A stretch of DNA of 64,000 bases from Streptococcus parasanguinis (lineage in GTDB: Bacteria > Bacillota > Bacilli > Lactobacillales > Streptococcaceae): contig NZ_CABFMD010000011.1 in assembly GCF_901875555.1 (NCBI RefSeq), positions 62,001 to 126,000 of the forward strand, written 5' to 3'. This document shows, one piece after another, positions 27,703-34,751 of the stretch (within the stretch, counting starts at the first letter, position 1; the number at the start of each line of letters is the position of its first letter). The notes beneath the pieces were generated by a model. That model was not told the origin of the DNA. It saw only the letters and a program-made list of their open reading frames with translations, and searched no databases. Position numbers and translations under genes: made by a program.

Positions 27703-28380
27703 ATGCATAAAATTCTCTTAGTCGAAGATGATAACATTATCCGCCAACAGGTCAAACAATTATTGGAACAATGGGGCTATGAAGTGGTCGCAGTAGAGGA
27801 TTTTATGGATGTCCTCGGGATCTTTGTCGAAACCGACCCCCACTTGATTCTCATGGATATTGGCCTTCCGCTCTACAATGGGTACCACTGGTGTCAGGAG
27901 ATTCGCAAGGTTTCAAAGGTTCCGATCATGTTTCTTTCTTCACGAGATCAAGCCATGGATATTGTCATGGCCATCAATATGGGTGGAGACGATTTTGTCA
28001 CCAAGCCTTTTGATCAAAATGTGCTCCTTGCCAAGGTCCAAGGGCTCTTGCGCCGCTCTTACGAATTTGGGACCGATCAAAATCTGCTGGAGCATCGGGG
28101 TGCCATCCTCAATCTCAAGTCTACGGACTTGGTCTATGAAGGAGAAGTCATTAAGCTGACCAAGAATGAATTTCAGATTTTGCGGGTCCTGTTTGAGCAT
28201 GAGGGCAGTATCGTGGCCCGAGATGATATGATGAAAGAGCTCTGGAATAGCGACTTCTTTATTGATGACAATACCTTGTCTGTCAATGTAGCTCGTCTAC
28301 GCAAGAAATTAGAAGAGGCTGGCTTGTCAAACTTCATCGAAACCAAGAAAGGAATCGGTTATGGGTTGGTCCATGAATAA
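27703..28380 (+). CDS. BceR-like OmpR-family response regulator
   Basis: This 225-residue regulator has a receiver domain with acidic pocket VEDDN, phosphoacceptor D52 (LILMDIGLP) and the conserved lysine in VTKPFDQNV. A winged-helix DNA-binding domain follows, ending in DDNTLSVNVARLRKKLE. Together with the adjacent kinase and the ABC pair it forms a peptide-antibiotic detoxification module. The kinase start lies inside its last codons (20-base overlap). Probable targets are the two matching sites at 29359 and 47760. Confidence 0.9.
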   Translation: MHKILLVEDDNIIRQQVKQLLEQWGYEVVAVEDFMDVLGIFVETDPHLILMDIGLPLYNGYHWCQEIRKVSKVPIMFLSSRDQAMDIVMAINMGGDDFVTKPFDQNVLLAKVQGLLRRSYEFGTDQNLLEHRGAILNLKSTDLVYEGEVIKLTKNEFQILRVLFEHEGSIVARDDMMKELWNSDFFIDDNTLSVNVARLRKKLEEAGLSNFIETKKGIGYGLVHE

Positions 28381-29347
28381 ATATGGAAAGATCTTCTGGC
28401 AGTATGTGGTATCCCGCAGGCGCCTGCTCTATCTATTGCTCATCTTTTTGATCGTTGATTTGGTCTTTGCCTATCTCTTTCCAGAGACGGGGAAGGTTTT
28501 CCTCTATGCGACCCTGGTGCTAGGATTTTTTACCCTCTGTATCTTAATCTGGGATTTCGCTATGACCTTTCAAGACTACCGCAAAGCCTTGCTGTATGAG
28601 GAAATAGAGGTTGCCTCGCCACTGGAACATCTCCTTTATGAAAAATACACGGAAGAAAAGCAGGCGCGCCTGGAGGAAGGCAAAACAGCCCAGGCTAAGT
28701 TCAATGACTTGATGGATTACTACACCCTCTGGGTTCACCAAATTAAGACGCCCATTGCGGCTAGCCAGCTCTTGGTCCAAGATGTCGAGACACCTATTGT
28801 CAAGCAGCAGATGGAGCAAGAACTTTTCAAAATTGATTCTTATGCCAATCTGGTTCTGCAGTACCTGCGATTGGAGAGTTTTCATGACGATCTGGTCTTA
28901 AAGCGCGTGTCACTAGAGGACTTGGTCAAAGAAGTAGTCCGCAAACATGCCCTCTTTTTTATCCAAAAGAACTTGACAGTGAACCTGCATGATTTGGATG
29001 TCGCCGTCATTACCGATCGTAAGTGGCTCTTGGTCATCATCGAGCAGCTCTTGTCCAATAGCCTCAAGTACACCAGCACAGGTGGAATTGAAATCTATTT
29101 CAAAGACCAGACCCTCTATATAAAAGACAGCGGGATTGGAATCAAAAATAGCGATGTCCTCCGTGTCTTTGAGCGGGGCTTCTCCGGCTACAATGGCCAC
29201 ATGACCCAGCAATCGTCAGGTCTGGGCCTCTATCTGTCTAAGAAAATTGCAGAGCAATTGGGCCACAAGATTAGCCTCCACTCAGAGGTTGGCCAAGGCA
29301 CAACCGTCGCTATTCGCTTTGAAGAGAAGAAGTTGGTCATGGATTAG
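28361..29347 (+). CDS. BceS-like intramembrane-sensing histidine kinase
   Basis: This 328-residue kinase has two N-terminal transmembrane helices (about 22-40 and 47-65) joined by a very short PETGK loop. It cannot sense outside directly and should take its signal from the BceAB transporter. The H-box is TLWVHQIKTPIAASQL with H126; N and G boxes are LLSNSLKYT, IKDSGIGI and SSGLGLYLSKKI. An in-frame ATG at 28373 is the alternative start; 28361 has AAGGA 7 bases upstream. It overlaps the regulator. Confidence 0.9.
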   Translation: MGWSMNKYGKIFWQYVVSRRRLLYLLLIFLIVDLVFAYLFPETGKVFLYATLVLGFFTLCILIWDFAMTFQDYRKALLYEEIEVASPLEHLLYEKYTEEKQARLEEGKTAQAKFNDLMDYYTLWVHQIKTPIAASQLLVQDVETPIVKQQMEQELFKIDSYANLVLQYLRLESFHDDLVLKRVSLEDLVKEVVRKHALFFIQKNLTVNLHDLDVAVITDRKWLLVIIEQLLSNSLKYTSTGGIEIYFKDQTLYIKDSGIGIKNSDVLRVFERGFSGYNGHMTQQSSGLGLYLSKKIAEQLGHKISLHSEVGQGTTVAIRFEEKKLVMD

Positions 29348-29358
29348 TTTTTCTCCAT

Positions 29359-29433
29359 CTTACAAAAATGTAAGAAATAAACGGCAAAATGAAAGGTTAG
29401 GTTATGGTAGCCGCCTTTTATTTTTTGTACAAT
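29359..29433 (+). promoter_or_regulatory. Promoter and probable BceR operator of the first BceAB pair
   Basis: CTTACA-AAAA-TGTAAG (29359-29374) is a perfect 6-bp inverted repeat. Sixty-nine bases from its start lies TACAAT (29428-29433), with no good -35, which suggests activator dependence. The same inverted repeat, the following GAAATAAA and GGTTA/GTTATGG words and the exact 69-base spacing recur before the second BceAB pair at 47760-47834. Confidence 0.8.
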
Positions 29434-29462
29434 AGTCTCATCAAATGAAGGAGGTCAAGAAA

Positions 29463-29591
29463 ATGAAACTCTTGAAATGGATGAAAGAACTCAAAAAGAC
29501 TGAGAAACCTTGTAACCAAACCGATTTGGAAAAGGCGGAATTTGGTCGCCAAGTCCTACACCAAACCCAAGAATTTTTCTTGATCTACTAG
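29463..29591 (+). CDS. Small 42-residue peptide gene upstream of bceA
   Basis: ATG 29463 has an excellent AAGGAGG and lies 30 bases after the -10, so it is the first gene of the transcript. The peptide begins MKLLKWMKELKKTEKPCNQT and ends in FFLIY. It is basic at the start, has a single cysteine and is not a typical membrane segment. It ends 15 bases before bceA. It is absent before the second BceAB pair. I do not recognise a family; it could be a leader or accessory peptide. Confidence 0.6.
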   Translation: MKLLKWMKELKKTEKPCNQTDLEKAEFGRQVLHQTQEFFLIY

Positions 29592-29606
29592 TAAAAGGAG
29601 AAAAGT

Positions 29607-30365
29607 ATGTCATTACTAGACGTTCAACACATCAAAAAGATCTACAAAACGCGCTTTCAAGGAACGCAAGTTGAAGCCCTAAAGGACATTCATTTTACCG
29701 TGGAAAAAGGGGAATACGTCGCCATCATGGGGGAATCAGGGTCCGGGAAATCGACCCTCCTCAATATCCTAGCCATGCTGGATCAGCCGACCGAAGGGCG
29801 GATCTACCTCAATGGCACGGACACCTCAACCATCAAGAATAAGGATGCTTCGAGCTTCCGTCGGGAAAAACTAGGATTTGTCTTTCAAGACTTTAATCTG
29901 CTCGATACCTTGTCCGTCAAGGACAATATCCTTCTCCCTCTCGTCCTCTCCCGCAGACCCGTCAAGGAAATGATGAGCAAAGTGGATAGCGTGAGTCGGG
30001 AATTGGGCATTCACCAACTCTTAGAAAAATATCCTTACGAAATCTCTGGTGGGCAAAAACAACGGGTGGCTGTTGCACGGGCCATCATCACCTCACCTGA
30101 AATCCTCCTGGCTGATGAGCCAACAGGGGCGCTGGATTCCAAATCTTCGGCTGCGTTGCTCGACGTCTTTGAAGACATCAATAGCATGGGCCAAACTATC
30201 CTCATGGTGACCCACTCAACCGCAGCCGCAGCGAGGGCCAAGCGCGTGCTCTTCATTAAGGACGGGCTCCTTTACAACCAGATCTTCCGCGGGGAAAAAA
30301 CAGAACGTCAGATGTTCCAAGAAATCTCGGATACCCTGACGGTCATGGCAAGTGAGGTGGAGTAG
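29607..30365 (+). CDS. BceA-like ABC transporter ATP-binding protein (copy 1)
   Basis: This 252-residue ATPase of the MacB/BceA class has Walker A GESGSGKS at 42-49, a Q-loop VFQDFNLLD, signature SGGQKQRVA, Walker B ILLADEPTGALD and the H-loop MVTHSTAA. With the permease that follows directly it removes membrane-active peptides (bacitracin, lantibiotics) and signals to the kinase. It is almost identical to the ATPase at 47886, differing at only a few positions before the last residues (S2T, K34N, I66V, an L/I change near 233). Confidence 0.93.
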   Translation: MSLLDVQHIKKIYKTRFQGTQVEALKDIHFTVEKGEYVAIMGESGSGKSTLLNILAMLDQPTEGRIYLNGTDTSTIKNKDASSFRREKLGFVFQDFNLLDTLSVKDNILLPLVLSRRPVKEMMSKVDSVSRELGIHQLLEKYPYEISGGQKQRVAVARAIITSPEILLADEPTGALDSKSSAALLDVFEDINSMGQTILMVTHSTAAAARAKRVLFIKDGLLYNQIFRGEKTERQMFQEISDTLTVMASEVE

Positions 30366-32351
30366 ATGTTACGATTAACCACTAAATTAGCTTGTTCTAA
30401 TCTCATCAAGAACCGCAAGCTCTATTATCCCTTTGCGATCGCGGTCATTCTCGCAGTGATCATCGCCTATCTCTTTGACTCCCTGACCTTTAATCCCCAC
30501 ATTCACGAGCTTCGAGGGGGCGATTCCATGATCTTTACCCTCGTCTTGGGACTGTTCGTGGTCAATGCTGCTGGAGCCATCATCGTGCTCTATGCCAATA
30601 GCTTTGTCATGAAAAACCGCTCCAAGGAGCTGGGCATCTACAGCATGCTCGGTCTTGAGAAACGGCATCTCATCAGCATGATTTTCAAAGAACTCTTGAT
30701 TTTTGGATTTCTAACCATCTCAGCCGGTGTCTTGATCGGAGCTCTCTTTGACAAGCTGATCTTTGCCTTTCTCTTGAAACTGATGAAGATGAAGGTCCAG
30801 CTAGTATCCACCTTCCAACCAGGAATTGTAATTTTGGTCTTTGTTACCTTTGGCCTCATCTTTGCCCTCTTGGTTCTTCTCAACGCTTGGCGCATTCTTC
30901 GATTGAATGCTCTGCAATTGACGCGTGAAAAGGCCAGTGGTGAAAAGAAAGCTCGCTTTTTGTGGCCCCAAACCATCCTGGGCTTAGCCTCTCTCGGTTT
31001 TGGCTACTACCTAGCTTTGTCCGTCAAAGACCCCATCATTGCGCTTGTGACCTTCTTTCTAGCCGTTATCCTGGTTATGGTCGGGACCTACTTACTCTTT
31101 AATGCTGGGATCACCGTCTTCTTGCACCTGCTTAAGAAAAAGAAGGGTTATTATTACCAACCCAACAACATGATCTCGGTCTCTAACCTCATCTATCGTA
31201 TGAAGAAAAATGCGGTGGGCCTTGCGACCATTGCCATCCTCTCGACCATGGTGCTGGTGACGATCTCTGCTGCCACCAACATCTATGTCGGTGGCGAAAT
31301 GTTCAAGAAAATCATCGCTCCTCATGATTTTTCTGTTCAAGGGAAAGGGGTAGACCTGGAGCAAATCAATCAGAAATTTGATGAATTTGCTTCTGAGCAT
31401 CATCTTGAGATCAAAAATCGTGACCTGATGGCCTATGCCAACTTTGGGGTTAAATCACAAAAGGGTACGGATTTCACCGTCTATCCAGCTGATGAACGCG
31501 GCGTCACTCCTAAAACTGTCTTTATGGTCTTTGATGCAGCTAGCTATGAGCAAATGACCGGAGAAAAGGTCGATCTGACCGGCAACCAAGTCATCCTCTT
31601 TGCTCATAACAAGGCTCTGACAGGGCAAAAGCAGTTCACTATCAATGGGCAAGACTTCCAAGTCAAGGAAGAAGTGAGCAAAGATTTTATCACCGATCAT
31701 GTTCCAAATCAGTTTAACATGCTAACAGAGGATTTCAATTACCTGATTGTGCCTGACCTTTCAGCCTTTGTCGCCCAGTTTCCAAATCTTGCCATCTATA
31801 CCAATATCTACGGTGGCATCAATGTCAATGTCGATGAAGAGCAGCAGCTCAAGCTAGCAGCTAGTTATGACAAGCTAATCGATGAATTGAGCAGCCAACA
31901 AGGCCAAGGAACATTTATCTATGGAGGTAACCGTGCCAATGATGTTGCAGAGATCAATAGCCTCTTTGGTGGCATCTTCTTTATCGGGATTTTCTTGTCA
32001 CTGATCTTTATGGTCGGAACCGTCATCGTTATCTACTACAAGCAAATCTCAGAAGGCTATGAAGACCGTGACCGTTTTGTCATCCTCCAACAAGTGGGGC
32101 TTGATGAAGATGAGGTCAAACGGACCATCAACCGTCAAGTGCGGACTGTCTTCTTCCTCCCTCTCATCTTTGCCTTTGTCCACCTGGCCTTCGCCTACCA
32201 TATGATTCGTCTCATCCTCAAAGTGCTCGGTGTCATCAATAGTGGACAAGTCCTCATCGTGACCCTCAGTGTCTGTGGAGTCTTTCTCGTCACCTACCTG
32301 ATCGTCTTTTGGATCACCTCTCGGAGTTATCGGAAGATTGTGCAGATTTAA
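30366..32351 (+). CDS. BceB-like ABC transporter permease (copy 1)
   Basis: This 661-residue permease has the BceB layout: ten membrane segments and a large extracytoplasmic domain (about 315-540) between helices 7 and 8, ahead of FFIGIFLSLIFMVGTVIVIYY. It has MKNRSKELGIYSMLGLEK in the first cytoplasmic loop. That large domain is thought to bind the peptide or its lipid target. It starts immediately after the ATPase stop. The exact antibiotic is unknown. Confidence 0.92.
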   Translation: MLRLTTKLACSNLIKNRKLYYPFAIAVILAVIIAYLFDSLTFNPHIHELRGGDSMIFTLVLGLFVVNAAGAIIVLYANSFVMKNRSKELGIYSMLGLEKRHLISMIFKELLIFGFLTISAGVLIGALFDKLIFAFLLKLMKMKVQLVSTFQPGIVILVFVTFGLIFALLVLLNAWRILRLNALQLTREKASGEKKARFLWPQTILGLASLGFGYYLALSVKDPIIALVTFFLAVILVMVGTYLLFNAGITVFLHLLKKKKGYYYQPNNMISVSNLIYRMKKNAVGLATIAILSTMVLVTISAATNIYVGGEMFKKIIAPHDFSVQGKGVDLEQINQKFDEFASEHHLEIKNRDLMAYANFGVKSQKGTDFTVYPADERGVTPKTVFMVFDAASYEQMTGEKVDLTGNQVILFAHNKALTGQKQFTINGQDFQVKEEVSKDFITDHVPNQFNMLTEDFNYLIVPDLSAFVAQFPNLAIYTNIYGGINVNVDEEQQLKLAASYDKLIDELSSQQGQGTFIYGGNRANDVAEINSLFGGIFFIGIFLSLIFMVGTVIVIYYKQISEGYEDRDRFVILQQVGLDEDEVKRTINRQVRTVFFLPLIFAFVHLAFAYHMIRLILKVLGVINSGQVLIVTLSVCGVFLVTYLIVFWITSRSYRKIVQI

Positions 32352-32360
32352 GAAAAGAGA

Positions 32361-32384
32361 AGCTCGCTTATAGCGGGCTTTTTG
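32361..32384 (+). terminator. Terminator of the BceAB operon
   Basis: AGCTCGCT pairs with AGCGGGCT (one T-G) around TAT, followed by TTTTT. Confidence 0.75.
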
Positions 32385-32431
32385 TTCAAAATCTGATCGC
32401 AGTTGTCTTTTGGTTGTTTAAAGGGCTACAC

Positions 32432-32462
32432 AAAAAAAGACCGAACCAGTAGAGTTCAGTCG
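32432..32462 (-). terminator. Terminator of the minus-strand SemiSWEET gene
   Basis: On the minus strand GACTGAAC pairs with GTTCGGTC (one wobble), followed by seven T residues. Confidence 0.7.
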
Positions 32463-32476
32463 TTGATCGATTTCTA

Positions 32477-32740
32477 TTAAAGTGATGTTAGGAAAGTCAA
32501 TCCACCTAGGATGACACCTGCCGAATTCGGAATAATCAAAATCCAGTCTTTTTTAGGTTCCTTTGTCCAACCATAGATGACCCAAATCAAGCAAGATATA
32601 GCTGCTGACAAGGGTTGGAAAGGTTGGGCCTTGTTTCCCTGTAAATTAGCAATAATTTGTGGGATGTAGGCAATGAAAACGATAATACCAATAAAGGCAC
32701 CGATCGAGCCAACGATTTGGTTGATTTTTTGTTTATTCAT
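32477..32740 (-). CDS. SemiSWEET-family sugar transporter (1)
   Basis: This 87-residue membrane protein has three helices with the PQ motif in the first (FIAYIPQIIANLQG), then AAISCLIWVIYGWTKEP in the second. SemiSWEETs are the smallest sugar facilitators and work as dimers. The substrate is not known. It is divergent from a second SemiSWEET at 33021; the two share the PQ-loop layout but only part of the sequence. Confidence 0.88.
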   Translation of the reverse strand: MNKQKINQIVGSIGAFIGIIVFIAYIPQIIANLQGNKAQPFQPLSAAISCLIWVIYGWTKEPKKDWILIIPNSAGVILGGLTFLTSL

Positions 32741-32916
32741 TTATTTCTACCTCTAATCATTACTTTACCATAAGAACAGGTCTTGTGCAATAAAATAGCA
32801 TAAGATTTCGCTTGAAAACTATTACATTTGGACAAAAACTAGACAATATGTCTTTTTAAAATCTTAGAAACAAGAAAAAATCATGGATAAGAAATGGCTT
32901 TTTGTGGACTTCAAAA

Positions 32917-32992
32917 TCACAAGATTGTGACACTTTACAGTTTGGTAACATTTGAAAAAAGACTTGAATTTTAAGTGGGGAAGAGTTAGAAT
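32917..32992 (+). promoter_or_regulatory. Promoter of SemiSWEET 2 with an upstream palindrome
   Basis: TTGAAT (32964-32969) and TAGAAT (32987-32992) are 17 bases apart. Upstream lies TCACAA-GA-TTGTGA (32917-32930), a perfect 14-base palindrome between two divergent genes. It may be an operator. The remaining gap from 32741 is AT-rich with nothing else recognised. Confidence 0.55.
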
Positions 32993-33020
32993 AGTGCGTA
33001 CTTAAAAAACGAAAGGTATC

Positions 33021-33284
33021 ATGAAAATGAATGAAAAACAAATGAAAATTCTTGGTTGGGTTGCGACCTTTATGTCTGTGATGATGTATGTCTCTTATTT
33101 CCCACAAATTATGGATAATCTCGCTGGTCACAAAGGAAACTTTATTCAACCTTTAGTGGCAGCCATCAACTGTAGTCTTTGGGTCTATTATGGACTCTTC
33201 AAAAAAGAACGCGATATCCCACTTGCTGCAGCCAATGCTCCAGGGATTATCTTTGGTTTGATCACAGCCATCACATCCTTGTAA
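33021..33284 (+). CDS. SemiSWEET-family sugar transporter (2)
   Basis: This 87-residue protein has three membrane helices with the PQ motif YVSYFPQIMDNLAGHKG, followed by AAINCSLWVYYGLFKKER and a glycine-rich third helix APGIIFGLITAITSL. An internal ATG at 33027 is an alternative start; GAAAGG fits 33021. It is followed directly by repeat copy B, which likely ends transcription. The substrate is unknown. Confidence 0.88.
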   Translation: MKMNEKQMKILGWVATFMSVMMYVSYFPQIMDNLAGHKGNFIQPLVAAINCSLWVYYGLFKKERDIPLAAANAPGIIFGLITAITSL

Positions 33285-33293
33285 TCAATGAAA

Positions 33294-33477
33294 GAGAGAG
33301 TGGGACAGAAATCGGTCATTCGTTAGAATTCGATTTCGTCGTCCCACCTCCGCACAGTTGAGTAGGGCTGTAAAAGCTGATGAAATCAGCGTAGTAGAGC
33401 CCACTCAATCACTGCGTCTTGCTTGACAATCCAAAGAAAATTGAGATGCCAGTACTTTTGTCCCAGCCTTTTTTTGA
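33294..33477 (+). repeat. 180-bp repeat, copy B
   Basis: Nearly identical to copy A, with the same three hairpins. The last hairpin is GAGATGCCAGTAC-TTTT-GTCCCAGCC, less perfectly paired than in copies A and C, followed by seven T residues. It lies 10 bases after the SemiSWEET stop. Confidence 0.9.
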
Positions 33478-33495
33478 TGGAATGAATCATTTCCA

Positions 33496-33504
33496 TGGTA
33501 TAAT
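33496..33504 (+). promoter_or_regulatory. Extended -10 promoter of the DUF1722 gene
   Basis: TGGTATAAT lies 39 bases before the GTG start, just behind repeat copy B. Confidence 0.6.
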
Positions 33505-33543
33505 GGGAGGACTATTCATAGAGAAGATCAAAAGGAGACAAGA

Positions 33544-33921
33544 GTGGATCAAAAACATCACTGCCAAGCCCTATGGGCGAAAAATAAATACCTGGTGCTG
33601 AGTCATTCCAGCAACATTTACAAGGAAATCCGGGAATACCTCAAGCAAGACCAGGTGGAGGTCAGCCACGTCGAAGACCTGATCCAGCAAGCGCTGGCCT
33701 TGCAAGAAAATCGTGGCCAGGTCTCCAATGCCTTCCAGCATATCTGGGGTTATTTTAAAAAGCAGGCGACTGCAGAGGAAAAGGCGGACTTTATGTTGCT
33801 ACTTGAGAAGTACCAGCATGAGCAAGCTAGCCAAGAGGATCTGATCAAGGGCATCCAAACCCTCCTTGAGCGCTATCCTAATCGCTACTTGCAAGACTCG
33901 ACACTACTAGGAGGGCAATAG
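33544..33921 (+). CDS. DUF1722 (YbgA-like) protein
   Basis: This 125-residue protein has a GTG start with AAGGAG upstream. The core reads LWAKNKYLVLSHS, then a helical domain ending FQHIWGYFKKQATAEEK and YPNRYLQDSTLLGG, which is the DUF1722 pattern. The domain is often found alone or fused to DUF523, and sometimes beside DNA photolyase or repair genes, but its activity is not established. It ends with the next gene's start directly after the stop, so the two form an operon. Confidence 0.85.
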   Translation: MDQKHHCQALWAKNKYLVLSHSSNIYKEIREYLKQDQVEVSHVEDLIQQALALQENRGQVSNAFQHIWGYFKKQATAEEKADFMLLLEKYQHEQASQEDLIKGIQTLLERYPNRYLQDSTLLGGQ

Positions 33922-34287
33922 ATGAGACTGTGGCACCAAGACTTGATTCCCAAACTCCCTCGTCCCCAACTCCTGGGCCAACACCGGGAATGTTGCGCCC
34001 TAAGGGGTAATGGCTGGGGCAAGAAGCACGCGACGGTCAACTATGTCTTTGACTACTCGCCCTATCGCCTCTATGCCTATCACCGCCTGATCATGGAGGA
34101 GATGGCCGCTCGTGGCTACAAGGTCAGTCCAGAGTGGTGGGAGCCGACATACCGAGGAAAGACCTGCCCAGCTTATTCAGAACTGGAAGAGGAAGCCTTG
34201 AGTACTCCCATCTATCCAGAACATCATGCGGGTTACCTCAAAGAATGTTTAGACAATCTAGCAGAAAAAGGGATCCATTTAGACTAA
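33922..34287 (+). CDS. Pyrimidine dimer DNA glycosylase/endonuclease V-type protein (TIGR02328)
   Basis: This 121-residue protein starts MRLWHQDLIPKLPRPQLLGQ and contains RECCALRGNGWGKKHATVNYVF and YRLYAYHRLIMEEM. These match the TIGR02328 family of small proteins related to T4 endonuclease V, which excises UV-induced pyrimidine dimers. Activity has to be inferred. It immediately follows a DUF1722 gene and is closed by a terminator. A UV-repair role for the pair is plausible. Confidence 0.8.
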   Translation: MRLWHQDLIPKLPRPQLLGQHRECCALRGNGWGKKHATVNYVFDYSPYRLYAYHRLIMEEMAARGYKVSPEWWEPTYRGKTCPAYSELEEEALSTPIYPEHHAGYLKECLDNLAEKGIHLD

Positions 34288-34289
34288 GA

Positions 34290-34319
34290 AAAACGAACCA
34301 GACCAGGTTCGTTTTTTTA
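34290..34319 (+). terminator. Terminator after the endonuclease V-like gene
   Basis: AAACGAACC pairs with GGTTCGTTT around AGACCA, followed by further T residues. Confidence 0.85.
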
Positions 34320-34342
34320 CGCGAAATCTCAACAAAATGCTT

Positions 34343-34378
34343 TGAAAACGTTAATTTATTTCCCAAACATGCTATAAT
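34343..34378 (+). promoter_or_regulatory. Promoter of the MazG-helicase operon with a CcpA (cre) site
   Basis: TGCTATAAT (34370-34378) is an extended -10. TGAAAACGTTAATT (34343-34356) matches the cre consensus TGWAARCGYTWNCW at 13 of 14 positions and overlaps the -35 region, so repression by CcpA in good sugar supply is possible. Confidence 0.55.
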
Positions 34379-34412
34379 AATAGGAGATTATGCACAGGAA
34401 AAGGATAGACGG

Positions 34413-34751
34413 ATGAAAGAATTAATCGATTTAATTAATCAATTTAGAGATGAACGTGACTGGAGAAAGTTTCATAATGAAAAAGATTTGGCTATTTCGA
34501 TTTCATTAGAAGCAAGCGAATTATTGGAACTTTTTCAATGGAAACAATCAGATGAGGTAGTTGAAAAGTCATTACAAGAAATCAGAGAAGAGCTTGCAGA
34601 TGTTTTTATGTATTCCTTTATGCTTGCAGATAATTTAAATCTGGATGTAGAAGAAATTATAAAAGAGAAAATTGACATAAATTCAAAAAAATATCCTGTA
34701 GAATTAAGTAAAGGAAATAATAAAAAATATACGGACTTGGAGAAAAAATGA
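34413..34751 (+). CDS. MazG-like nucleotide pyrophosphohydrolase
   Basis: This 112-residue all-alpha protein has the MazG/dCTPase metal motif: SLEASELLELFQW (ExxE) followed by EIREELADVFMYSFML (ExxD). Such enzymes cleave (d)NTPs to monophosphates. I chose ATG 34413 with AAGGA upstream. The gene overlaps the next by 4 bases, so the two are translationally coupled. Base composition is clearly more AT-rich than the flanking genes, which suggests transfer. A role in nucleotide depletion during phage infection is inference. Confidence 0.85.
   Translation: MKELIDLINQFRDERDWRKFHNEKDLAISISLEASELLELFQWKQSDEVVEKSLQEIREELADVFMYSFMLADNLNLDVEEIIKEKIDINSKKYPVELSKGNNKKYTDLEKK

Noticed and set aside
32917..32930. 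Rex or CRP/FNR binding site
   Set aside because: The half-sites are in the opposite order and too close (TCACAA-N2-TTGTGA) for those consensus sites.
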